Origin: HGM10611 sp964384805
GTDB lineage: Bacteria; Bacillota_I; Bacilli_A; ML615J-28; CAG-313
Direction: 5' to 3'
NCBI GenBank assembly: GCA_964384805.1
Contig: CAYLLO010000011.1
Span: forward strand, 1 to 34,711
Length of the DNA: 34,711 nt
Every line of letters starts with the position of its first letter. Within the stretch, counting starts at the first letter, position 1. Of this stretch, positions 24,833 to 31,939 are shown one piece after another. The position numbers and the translations under genes were made by a program. A model generated the notes under the pieces. That model saw nothing but the letters and a program-made list of their open reading frames with translations. It made no database searches and was not told where the DNA came from.

Positions 24833-26224
24833 ATGAATAAAAATAAAGAACAATTAAATAACTATTTAGAAGATGAATCATTAAAAGAATTAGAATTATT
24901 AAAAGCTGTTATTGTTTGTATCAATACTGGAAATGATATTCTCTTTTCTTATGAAGTAGAAGAATTAAAAAACTTATGTTTAGCCTCTAATATTCAAGTA
25001 GTTGACGAAGTTTTTCAAACTCTAAAAGGCCCTTTAACTTCGACTTATGTCGGAAAAGGAAAATTACAAGAAATTAAACAAATTGCCTTAGCATTAGACG
25101 TAAATTTAGTAGTTTTTAATGACGAATTATCTCCAGCCCAACTTAAAAATATTACTAAAATATTGGGTGATGATATCGAAGTTTTTGATCGAACTATGTT
25201 GATTTTAGACCTTTTTGAACGCCGTGCTAAAACTAAAGAAGCCTCTTTACAAGTAGAAATAGCTAAACTTAAATATAATTTACCACGTTTAGTCGGTTCT
25301 AGAACTTATCTATCTCGTACAGCTGGTGGCGCATCTGGCGGAACTGGAGCTAGACGGGGACTAGGCGAAACTAAACTAGAACTTGATCGCCGTTATATTG
25401 AAAAACAGATTATAAAAGCCAAAAATGAATTAGATAAAATAACTAAAGTTCGTAGCATAACCCGCGAAAAACGGACTAATAATGGTTTAAAGGTTGTTGC
25501 CTTCGTAGGATATACCAATGCGGGAAAAAGTTCAACCATTAATACTTTATTAAATATGACTAATAAATTTGACAAAAATGTCTTCGTTAAGGACATGCTT
25601 TTCGCAACCCTTTCGACCTCAACAAGAAGTATAAAATTGAAAAACAATCATGAATTCTTATTAACTGATACTATCGGTTTTGTCTCTAAACTTCCTCATC
25701 ATTTAATTGAATCTTTTAAATCAACTTTAGAAGAGATTAAAGAAGCCTCATTAATTGTCCATGTTGTAGATGCAAGTAGTCCATACATGGATCAGCAAAT
25801 TGAAACAACAAGACAAGTATTGAAAGAATTAGAGGTCTTAGATATTCCTAGTATTTTGGTTTTCAATAAAGTCGACATCGTTAAAGAACCTCGTTTTATT
25901 ACGAGTCCTTACCCCAATGCTTTACTTATCTCAAGTAAAACCCAAGAAGGATACCAAGAATTAATTGAAGAAATAGAAAATCATTTGTTTGTTAAAGAAT
26001 TCACTGTTACTTACCAAATACCTTATGATAGAGGAAATATCTTTAATACTTTAAAAGAAAAAGCCAAAGTTTTACATACAATGTATGAAAACGATGGCAT
26101 TTATGTCACAGCTGTAGTGTCTGAATATTACTATCACTTATATCAAGAATTTACCACTTCTGTTAATCCAGCTACATCAATCCCTGAGATAGATAATTCT
26201 TTAACGGATGGCAAATTAGAATAA
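24833..26224 (+). CDS. hflX: GTPase HflX
   Basis: 463 residues from ATG 24833. HflX binds ribosomes and can split stalled or heat-damaged 70S particles. The N-terminal domain (about 1-190) includes TSTYVGKGKLQEI and NDELSPAQLKN, and the glycine-rich linker has RTAGGASGGTGARRGLGETKLELDRR. The GTPase domain has G1 GYTNAGKSS near residue 225, G3 DTIGF near 279 with the HflX-typical FVSKLPHHLIESFKSTLEE, and G4 NKVD near 344. A short C-terminal domain ends near YQEF; about 22 further residues have no counterpart that I recall. The last 82 bp overlap the convergent lipoprotein gene. It is the only plus-strand gene in the window, divergent from the Clp ATPase; both are stress-linked. Confidence 0.95.
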   Translation: MNKNKEQLNNYLEDESLKELELLKAVIVCINTGNDILFSYEVEELKNLCLASNIQVVDEVFQTLKGPLTSTYVGKGKLQEIKQIALALDVNLVVFNDELSPAQLKNITKILGDDIEVFDRTMLILDLFERRAKTKEASLQVEIAKLKYNLPRLVGSRTYLSRTAGGASGGTGARRGLGETKLELDRRYIEKQIIKAKNELDKITKVRSITREKRTNNGLKVVAFVGYTNAGKSSTINTLLNMTNKFDKNVFVKDMLFATLSTSTRSIKLKNNHEFLLTDTIGFVSKLPHHLIESFKSTLEEIKEASLIVHVVDASSPYMDQQIETTRQVLKELEVLDIPSILVFNKVDIVKEPRFITSPYPNALLISSKTQEGYQELIEEIENHLFVKEFTVTYQIPYDRGNIFNTLKEKAKVLHTMYENDGIYVTAVVSEYYYHLYQEFTTSVNPATSIPEIDNSLTDGKLE

Positions 26225-26934
26225 TAAAAAGTCGTATAAGTTACATATTCTTCTAAATTAGTTTTAAATTTAGTTTGAACAATGCCACCTACTTGGTGGT
26301 ATTTTTCTTTTAAAGTTATATTAAAAATATCAAAATTTTTAATTCCATCACTATAAATAACTATTCGATCTAAATCTAATAAAGAAATTGTTTGCTGCTT
26401 TTTTAACGTTACCACTTTATGTTCTAAATAATAAATAGGCGTATATAAATTATTTTTAAAACTAATTAATCCTGTTCCTGTTAAATCATCATTCATATAT
26501 ACATCAATCGTAGAACTGATATCCATAGTCTTAGATTCTAAAAAAATTGTTTGAAACATCCCAATAGGAATATCTATTGGAACTCCTTTATTTAAAACCG
26601 TCATTTCCTGTAAAACAAATTCTTCTTTTTTAAAAGTTATATCAAATAAATGTAAATATCCTGGTAATTGCTTATTATCAATGCATAATAAAATATCTTG
26701 AGTATAACCAGACACTTTTTCAATATAATTACTATCTGCCACTTTTAAGGTAGCATAATCAGTAGTTGAAAATAAATATATTTCTAAATGAGGAATTTCT
26801 GAAAACAAATTACAAGTTACCTCTACTTTAGAAACTCCTAAAAAAGATAAATCTTTTTTATTTTTACAAGCAGATAAAGTACTAAATAATAAACTAATAG
26901 ACAATAAAGATATTATTCGTTTAAAACAAAACAT
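26143..26934 (-). CDS. Predicted lipoprotein, unknown function
   Basis: 263 residues. A signal peptide with lipobox STLSAC (Cys at residue 23) predicts diacylglyceryl anchoring outside the membrane. After the cysteine comes KNKKDLSFLGVSKVEV, similar in layout to the start of the neighbouring lipoprotein (NNKKKLILGVSRIDE), so the two are probably paralogues. The rest is beta-rich with no motif I know. It begins inside the end of the upstream lipoprotein gene (22-bp overlap), giving a coupled pair. The stop is TGA at 26143-26145, the only TGA stop among the genes here, and it lies inside hflX. The frame has only two more sense codons before a second TGA and a TAG, so readthrough would add little. 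Confidence 0.7.
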   Translation of the reverse strand: MFCFKRIISLLSISLLFSTLSACKNKKDLSFLGVSKVEVTCNLFSEIPHLEIYLFSTTDYATLKVADSNYIEKVSGYTQDILLCIDNKQLPGYLHLFDITFKKEEFVLQEMTVLNKGVPIDIPIGMFQTIFLESKTMDISSTIDVYMNDDLTGTGLISFKNNLYTPIYYLEHKVVTLKKQQTISLLDLDRIVIYSDGIKNFDIFNITLKEKYHQVGGIVQTKFKTNLEEYVTYTTFYYSNLPSVKELSISGIDVAGLTEVVNS

Positions 26935-27692
26935 GATTTATCAACCAACATATAAGCTCCAACACTAGAGACACTTTCTACCACAGAGCTATCACTAATT
27001 TGAAAATAAGTATTATTTACATTACCATTATATATATAACTAACTTCAACAATATAACTTAAATTGTACAAACTGTCCTTTATTTTAACAAAACAATAAG
27101 CAATTTCTTCTGATGCATTTTTAGATACTAAATTAGTTTTTAAATTCTTACGGATGGTAATCCTTGAATTAGGATCATTTCTTACTTTAAGGTCCGAGAT
27201 AATTACAGGTTCATCAGTCGTATTAATAAAATTTAAAGTGTGTAAAATAGTATCTGATGTTAAATCTTGGGTTTTTAGCCACTCACATTGTAAATGAGTA
27301 GTATAGTCCGTTTTTCTTGCTAAACAAGCAAAATTACCAATACTAAAAGTATATTTTTCGTTGTCTATTTCTAAATCAATATTCTCAATCTTAGTCGGAT
27401 TATATATTCTAATAGAAAGATCATAACTATACATCTTTTGTTCTGCATTTTCTGTTAACTTGATATCTTTATTCGTTTTACTCACTTCGTAATCATATGT
27501 CACATCCGAATATATGTTGTTTAAAGAGATATTCGATAATTCAGCGGATGAAATAATCTTTAAATCTAAAGTGCAATATTCTTCACATACTTTACTTTCA
27601 TCTATTCTACTAACCCCTAATATTAATTTTTTCTTATTGTTACAACCACTTAATAAAAATAAAAACAATATAAATATGAGTAGTTTCTTCAT
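26913..27692 (-). CDS. Predicted lipoprotein, unknown function
   Basis: 259 residues. Signal peptide MKKLLIFILFLFLLSGC with lipobox LSGC (Cys 17), then a lysine/asparagine spacer and LGVSRIDESKVCEEYCTLDL. Several cysteines outside the lipobox could form disulfides. The mature part is beta-rich (SLNNIYSDVTYDYEV, IYNPTKIENIDLEI), reminiscent of extracellular Ig-like folds, but no family is recognised. GGGAGGAAC stands before the ATG. First of two overlapping lipoprotein genes; it lies 68 bp downstream of the toxN stop and seems unrelated to that system. Confidence 0.7.
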   Translation of the reverse strand: MKKLLIFILFLFLLSGCNNKKKLILGVSRIDESKVCEEYCTLDLKIISSAELSNISLNNIYSDVTYDYEVSKTNKDIKLTENAEQKMYSYDLSIRIYNPTKIENIDLEIDNEKYTFSIGNFACLARKTDYTTHLQCEWLKTQDLTSDTILHTLNFINTTDEPVIISDLKVRNDPNSRITIRKNLKTNLVSKNASEEIAYCFVKIKDSLYNLSYIVEVSYIYNGNVNNTYFQISDSSVVESVSSVGAYMLVDKSCFVLNE

Positions 27693-27760
27693 AAGTTTGT
27701 TCCTCCCATTAATTTATATTGTTTATTAATTAAAATTATGATAAATTGCTTTCTAATAAT

Positions 27761-28231
27761 CTAAAATTTACACATCTTAAATAAATGTTTTTTAGGCAGT
27801 TTATCTTGTAAATATAAGTTTCTTATTTTCATAGCTTTATTAATTATTTTCTCCTTATTATCTTTTTTGTTTAACCATGTTAATTGTTTTTTTAATAATT
27901 CAATGTATTTTTGATCATCAATATCTTTAACAATCATCTTAGATGGTTCTATTTTAGTCATATAAATATCTTTAACTGGAACCATATTATTGAAATTAAT
28001 AACTCCTAATTTACCATTATCAATTTTGTGAAAATCTAAATTATTTTTCATAGATAGATGTTTCTTTTTGGGCGAGGAAAGAGGTGCTAAATATTTGAAA
28101 TTTTCAATTATGATTAATACACCTACAAAAGGACGCTTTTCTTTTCCATCTAAAACATCCGCTACTTTGTTATCCAATATACTCAACTCTTTATTATAAT
28201 TTTTATCAATTTTGTACAAAGACAATCCCAT
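27761..28231 (-). CDS. toxN: Type III toxin-antitoxin endoribonuclease toxin, ToxN/AbiQ family
   Basis: 156 residues. The central stretch RPFVGVLIIIENFKYLAPLS followed by SPKKKH matches the ToxN hallmark (FIGIVLEIQGHKYLAPLTSPKK in Pectobacterium ToxN, from memory), including the Ser-Pro-Lys active-site segment. LGVINFNNMVPV and a C-terminal KLLKKQL-like helix also agree in order (here IELLKKQLTWLNKK, then KAMKIRNLYLQ). These toxins are sequence-specific RNases that process the repeat antitoxin RNA and are held inactive by it; many give phage resistance by abortive infection. The gene has a strong ribosome site (AAAGGAGGG) and is preceded, in canonical order, by a terminator, three antitoxin repeats and a promoter. 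Family assignment is strong from both protein and layout. Confidence 0.93.
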   Translation of the reverse strand: MGLSLYKIDKNYNKELSILDNKVADVLDGKEKRPFVGVLIIIENFKYLAPLSSPKKKHLSMKNNLDFHKIDNGKLGVINFNNMVPVKDIYMTKIEPSKMIVKDIDDQKYIELLKKQLTWLNKKDNKEKIINKAMKIRNLYLQDKLPKKHLFKMCKF

Positions 28232-28251
28232 AATTTCCCTCCTTTCTTTCT

Positions 28252-28279
28252 AAAACAAAAACCCCTATTAGGGGTTTTT
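28252..28279 (-). terminator. Terminator between antitoxin RNA and toxN
   Basis: Minus strand AAAAACCCC-TAATA-GGGGTTTTT followed by GTTTTAG (hairpin 28257-28279). In ToxIN loci a leaky terminator at this site limits toxin mRNA relative to antitoxin RNA; the position matches. Confidence 0.9.
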
Positions 28280-28294
28280 GAAACACATTTTTTG

Positions 28295-28395
28295 GTTCCC
28301 CACTTATGGTAGGGGTACACCGCTTTTTTAGTTCCCACTTATGGTAGGGTACACCGCTTTTTTAGTTCCCACTTATGGTAGGGTACACCGCTTTT
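28295..28395 (-). repeat. Antitoxin tandem repeats (36, 34 and about 31 nt)
   Basis: Units on plus-strand coordinates are 28295-28330 (36 nt, one extra C and one extra G), 28331-28364 (34 nt) and 28365-28395 (partial at the transcript's 5' end, diverging after CTTTT). The array is bracketed by GAAACACATTT at 28280-28290 and 28399-28408. Confidence 0.92.
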
Positions 28396-28412
28396 GTGAA
28401 ACACATTTCACA
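28395..28412. promoter_or_regulatory. Inverted repeat at the antitoxin RNA 5' end
   Basis: TGTGAAA (28395-28401) and TTTCACA (28406-28412) with a 4-nt spacer lie at the predicted transcription start. This could be an operator or a 5' RNA hairpin that protects the antitoxin. Confidence 0.55.
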
Positions 28413-28417
28413 TTAGT

Positions 28418-28446
28418 ATTTTAACATATTTTTAAACTCATGTCAA
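28418..28446 (-). promoter_or_regulatory. Promoter of toxI-toxN
   Basis: Minus-strand TTGACA (28441-28446), a 17-nt spacer, and TAAAAT (28418-28423) preceded by TGT (extended -10). This is near-perfect consensus and is placed just ahead of the repeats, as in other ToxIN loci, where strong constitutive transcription keeps the antitoxin in excess. Confidence 0.88.
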
Positions 28447-28449
28447 TAC

Positions 28450-28627
28450 CAAAATGCGTTTTTTATATTTTGTATTTTTATTGCTTTTTTATGCATTAAA
28501 ATTGTTAATTTTTAGATTTTTTCACAAATATTCAAACATATTTTTAGTTTATCACTTATAATAGCCCATTCTCCACTGATATTTCATATTTCAATACAGA
28601 TATCAATAATCAAAATGTGTTTTTTAT
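28450..28627. repeat. Degenerate second copy of the toxI promoter region
   Basis: CAAAATGCGTTTTTTAT (28450-28466) recurs with one change at 28611-28627, each preceded by a TCAATA element. AACATATTTTTA near 28423-28435 recurs near 28526-28538. The second set has lost the -35/-10 spacing through inserted bases. No repeats or toxin follow it. The gap 28447-28665 otherwise holds nothing I can name. Confidence 0.4.
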
Positions 28628-28665
28628 GTCATATATCTTTGATACTAATTTTCCTTCTTTATTTG

Positions 28666-28825
28666 TTAAGATAATAAAGATGAAATTAGTCCCAATGCTA
28701 TTACAAAGCAAATTAGAATGGTTGCCATAAACATTCCCAGAGCTATTAAGATTTTATATAAAACGTTATTGGTTAATTTCATTAAAAACAAGGCTCCACA
28801 TCCCATTGCACCACTAATTCCCCCC
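28666..28825 (-). pseudogene. Frame-shifted C-terminal part of the small membrane protein
   Basis: Removing one base from the six-G run (plus-strand C at 28820-28825) joins the upstream frame to an open frame that ends with TAA at 28666-28668. The restored tail reads GGGISGAMGCGALFLMKLT, then two hydrophobic helices around YKILIALGMFMATILICFVI and ALGLISSLLS. The glycine-rich join and added helices make a sensible membrane protein of about 168 residues, so the tail is genuine coding sequence. Confidence 0.7.
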
Positions 28826-29164
28826 ACCGATAGCTCCACCTACAATTGGAATAATTGAACAAAGAACAGAACTATTACCCCAAATTATTACTACTATAAA
28901 AATCAAAGCAGTTAAAATATATTCATACCATTTGGTTGGTTCTGTTATTCGAATAGTTTGACTATCTAAAGTTATTTCAGCTCCACTTAAAAAATTACCT
29001 GTTAAATAAACTTGTGATATTTGTCTTTCTTCGTCAATATATTCAAAAACTGTTTTATCAATTTTTTTTAATTTTTTACCATTAATTAATATTTCTTTTT
29101 TTCCTGTCCAAAAACTTTCATTATAAATAATTTCTCCATAACTATGTTTAATAATTTTTTTCAT
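28814..29164 (-). CDS. Small membrane protein, truncated by frameshift at a G run
   Basis: 116 residues as read. A soluble beta-rich N-terminus (about 1-80, beginning MKKIIKHSYGEIIYNESFWT, with YLTGNFLSGAEITLDS) is followed by a hydrophobic helix (about 83-102) and a glycine-rich end VGGAIGGGN, where it hits TAG 3 nt after a run of six G. The coding sequence plainly continues in the next frame for about 50 residues. GAGGAGA is well placed before the ATG. It lies 37 bp after dusB, likely in its transcript, and beside the toxin-antitoxin locus. Function unknown. Confidence 0.65.
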   Translation of the reverse strand: MKKIIKHSYGEIIYNESFWTGKKEILINGKKLKKIDKTVFEYIDEERQISQVYLTGNFLSGAEITLDSQTIRITEPTKWYEYILTALIFIVVIIWGNSSVLCSIIPIVGGAIGGGN

Positions 29165-29201
29165 TTTATCTTTCTCCTCTTTCTTTTTTAAAGATAGTTT
29201 A

Positions 29202-30167
29202 TTACAAATAAAAATCTCCGTTTCTTGATAAATATTCTTTACAAAGGGTCTCTAATTCAGCATATGTTTTAATTAAAACTACTCGCTTTCGATATTCTTT
29301 GGTCCCTTTAATCATCTTGAAGTACCATGCCGCATGAGTTCTCATTTCTACCATTGCTCTTTTTTCTCCGTATAGAACACATAGTCTTTGGGCATGATTA
29401 AGTAGAGTCATAATAATGTCTTGGGAAGATAACTGAACTTCTCGACCTTTCATCACTTCAAAAATCCAAGGATTGCCTAAACTTGCACGACCAATCATAA
29501 AAGCATCACATCCCGTTTTGGCCATTTCTAATAAGTCAGCATAAGTTTGTAAATCACCATTACCAATAACAAATTTATCGGTATTTTCTCTAACCATTTT
29601 AATATATATATTATCTGAACTTCCTTGATACATTTTAGCTCTAGTTCTTCCGTGTACCGCAATCGCATCAACACCTGCTTTAGTCGCTAAGCGTGATACT
29701 TCATCACAGTTAATACTGGCATTATCCCAGCCGGCCCGAATTTTAATGGTAATCGGCATATTAAGGTTATCTTTTAAACTTTTAACAATATCATATATCT
29801 TATCAGGTGTTTTTAAAAGAGCAGCCCCACTGCCATCTTTGATTACTTTATTAACTGGGCACCCCATATTAATATCTAAGATATCTGCATTGCTATTGGT
29901 TTCAACTATTTTAGCTGCTTTTAAAAGAGTTTCTTGACTATTTCCAAATAACTGCATAGAAATAGGGTGTTCTGAGGCAGATACTTTAATCATATCATGA
30001 GTTTTTTGATTACTGTAGAGTAAACCTTTATCACTTACCATTTCAGCATATACTAATCCTGCGCCTTTTTCCATGCAAATCGTTCTGAAAGCCTCATTAG
30101 TTACCCCTGCCATGGGAGCTAATATTAAGTTGTTAGGGATTACTACCTTTCCAATTTTCTTTTCCAT
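29202..30167 (-). CDS. dusB: tRNA-dihydrouridine synthase
   Basis: 321 residues, normal length. FMN enzyme reducing specific uridines in tRNA to dihydrouridine. Seen: NNLILAPMAGVTNEAFRTIC at the N-terminus, ADILDINMGCPVNKVIKDGSGAALL with the catalytic cysteine in MGCP near residue 102, ITIKIRAGWD, AVHGRTRAKMYQG, and VIGNGDL/DAFMIGRASLGNPW for FMN phosphate binding. It has its own promoter. The call to the DusB type rather than another Dus is by overall likeness. The downstream small membrane protein is probably co-transcribed. Confidence 0.93.
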   Translation of the reverse strand: MEKKIGKVVIPNNLILAPMAGVTNEAFRTICMEKGAGLVYAEMVSDKGLLYSNQKTHDMIKVSASEHPISMQLFGNSQETLLKAAKIVETNSNADILDINMGCPVNKVIKDGSGAALLKTPDKIYDIVKSLKDNLNMPITIKIRAGWDNASINCDEVSRLATKAGVDAIAVHGRTRAKMYQGSSDNIYIKMVRENTDKFVIGNGDLQTYADLLEMAKTGCDAFMIGRASLGNPWIFEVMKGREVQLSSQDIIMTLLNHAQRLCVLYGEKRAMVEMRTHAAWYFKMIKGTKEYRKRVVLIKTYAELETLCKEYLSRNGDFYL

Positions 30168-30187
30168 AATTAATTCCTCACCAGTTA

Positions 30188-30216
30188 ATTATACCTTATT
30201 ACTTTATTTTACGCAA
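30188..30216 (-). promoter_or_regulatory. Promoter of dusB
   Basis: Minus-strand TTGCGT (30211-30216), a 17-nt spacer and TATAAT (30188-30193). The start of dusB is about 20 bp downstream, so the leader is very short, with GTGAGGA as the ribosome site. Confidence 0.7.
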
Positions 30217-30270
30217 ATTTTTTAAATGGATTATTTCTTTAATCTCAATTTATCTTTTAAATATAAACAA

Positions 30271-30294
30271 AAAGTAGAGTTTTTGCTCTACTTT
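30271..30294 (-). terminator. Terminator of the degV-GNAT-membrane protein operon
   Basis: Nine-bp perfect arms AAAGTAGAG (30271-30279) and CTCTACTTT (30286-30294) with a 6-nt loop, followed by TTGTTTAT on the minus strand. It lies 6 bp after the stop at 30300. Confidence 0.75.
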
Positions 30295-30299
30295 ATCTC

Positions 30300-30806
30300 T
30301 TAGTTATTTTGATATTCAACAGTTGCTTTTAGCATCTTTAAACATTTTCGTCTTTCAAAATTAATTTTTGGTCGTTGAAAAAAGAAAATATCTACGGCTT
30401 CCCATACAAAAACCCAAGCCATAATATCATAAATACGCGCTTTTATCATAGCTTTACCACCCATTTCTAACACAATGGTAATTGTGATAACCATAATACC
30501 AATCATTAATAAAATAAGTGAGATAATTGTTTTATTTTTAACTTCTCTTTTTTTTGTGAAATACAAATCTTCATAATAATTTTTAATAGCTTGTTCATAA
30601 AGTATTTGTTCTTGTTGTTTAATATCTTTACAATGAATTACTAAATGAATTCCTTTCTTAATAATTCGGGGAGTTAACTTATATTCTAAAAATTCTACTA
30701 ATTCACTAGAAATGACCGGCTTTTCTCCTGAAAATGGAGATAAAATATTTGTTGTATCCGCAATATTAATATTAATAATATTTTTATCGTTATTTTGTTC
30801 TTTCAT
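30300..30806 (-). CDS. Hypothetical membrane protein
   Basis: 168 residues. A soluble N-terminal half (about 1-92) with FLEYKLTPRIIKKGIHLVIH is followed by a charged stretch, one strong membrane helix (about 93-112, KTIISLILLMIGIMVITITIV) and a second hydrophobic segment (about 125-140, IYDIMAWVFVWEAVDIFFF), ending in a basic tail. I do not recognise the family. It starts 5 bp after the GNAT gene and ends at the operon terminator. Confidence 0.6.
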   Translation of the reverse strand: MKEQNNDKNIININIADTTNILSPFSGEKPVISSELVEFLEYKLTPRIIKKGIHLVIHCKDIKQQEQILYEQAIKNYYEDLYFTKKREVKNKTIISLILLMIGIMVITITIVLEMGGKAMIKARIYDIMAWVFVWEAVDIFFFQRPKINFERRKCLKMLKATVEYQNN

Positions 30807-30811
30807 TTAAA

Positions 30812-31933
30812 TTATCCTATCTTTTTAACAAATGCTCTTCGTCTTTTATGAAGTATTGAATCAAATGATTTCCATTGATTTTGAATACTATTATTTGTTT
30901 CTAAGTTGAGATTGGTTTCCGCATATTCAATATCTCCACTAGCTAGCATCTTCATAACTTCATTTAAAATAGCCGAACTAATACCTTTTTGTTGATATTC
31001 TGGTAATACGCCAATTAGTCCTAAATCTAAAACTTTAGGTTTTTTGATTGCTTTTAGGATGTTAATTATTCCTAATGGCGTTAATCGACCTCGAGATTTT
31101 TGAACAGCTTTAGCAATTGAGGGAAAACAAATTCCAAAACATACAACATTATCATGTTCATCAACAATTACTGCCACATGTTTGATATCAACAATAAGTT
31201 TGAAATTATCAATCATCATTTTACGCATTCCATCAGTAAAAGGTACCGAACCATAAATATTAACATATGTCTCATCTATGATATCAAAAAATTTATTAGC
31301 ATATTTTTTAATAAAATCTTTGGTATTTTTAGCTTCACCAAATTTTAGATTATATCGTTTCATCATCATCGAACTAATTTTAGAAATCCGTTCATCGACC
31401 ACTTTTGGCAAATATAGTTTCCTTTCGGTCCAATCTACTTCTTTTTCAAAACCATAATTTTCAATTAAAGTCTTATAATAGTCATAATTATACTGTTCTT
31501 CAAAGGTCGATAACTCTTCAAATCCTTCTATCAATAACCCTTCTCTTTCTAAATCTGAAAAACCAAGTGGTCCTACTATCGTATCCATACCTTTATCTTT
31601 AGCCCATTTTTCAACTTTACTAAATAAGGCATTGGCTACTTCTTGACTGTTAATGGCATCAAATCTTGTAAATCTGACTCTTTTTTCATGACATTTTTTA
31701 TTACTAGCATATTGGATAATTCCAGAAATTCTTCCAACTATTTGACCATTTTGATAAGCATTATAATATATTGCTTCAGCTTGATCATAATATACATAAT
31801 TTTTTTTAAAAATCTTTTTTTCATCACTATATAATGGAGGCACAAAATAAGGATTATCTTTATACAATTTTAATGGAAAATTTAAAAATTCTTTTTGTTG
31901 TCTTTTGGTTTTTACTTCTAATACTTCTATCAT
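30812..31933 (-). CDS. GNAT-fold acetyltransferase-like protein
   Basis: 373 residues. The N-terminal KTKRQQKEFLNFPLKLYKDN and FVPPLYSDEKKIF, followed by GQIVGRISGI, is the usual opening of a widespread family of about 370-residue GNAT-like proteins. A C-terminal GNAT motif A GVLPEYQQKGISSAILNEV (about residue 312) would bind acetyl-CoA through QQKGIS. The middle has VVCFGICFPSIAKAVQKSRG. The substrate is unknown. It sits 6 bp after degV and 5 bp before a small membrane protein gene in one operon. Confidence 0.7.
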   Translation of the reverse strand: MIEVLEVKTKRQQKEFLNFPLKLYKDNPYFVPPLYSDEKKIFKKNYVYYDQAEAIYYNAYQNGQIVGRISGIIQYASNKKCHEKRVRFTRFDAINSQEVANALFSKVEKWAKDKGMDTIVGPLGFSDLEREGLLIEGFEELSTFEEQYNYDYYKTLIENYGFEKEVDWTERKLYLPKVVDERISKISSMMMKRYNLKFGEAKNTKDFIKKYANKFFDIIDETYVNIYGSVPFTDGMRKMMIDNFKLIVDIKHVAVIVDEHDNVVCFGICFPSIAKAVQKSRGRLTPLGIINILKAIKKPKVLDLGLIGVLPEYQQKGISSAILNEVMKMLASGDIEYAETNLNLETNNSIQNQWKSFDSILHKRRRAFVKKIG

Positions 31934-31939
31934 AATAAC

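Larger units (their letters stand above)
28252..28412 (-). ncRNA. toxI: ToxI-type antitoxin RNA
   Basis: RNA expected to start near 28411, 7 nt past the -10, and to end at the terminator. It carries about 2.9 head-to-tail repeats of 34-36 nt. In RNA sense each unit contains GCGGUGUACCCUACC followed by AUAAGUGGGAACU and an A-run. An H-type pseudoknot is predicted, with GGU pairing ACC and CCC pairing GGG. The core GGUG..CUACC..UAAGUG closely resembles the pseudoknot core of Pectobacterium ToxI as I remember it. The terminal unit has both an extra C and an extra G, which keeps the second stem paired at four. ToxN is expected to cut within the A-rich linkers and bind the released units. Confidence 0.9.

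Noticed and set aside
28295..28395. CRISPR array
   Set aside because: Units are contiguous tandem repeats without unique spacers, and a ToxN gene follows; no cas genes are present.
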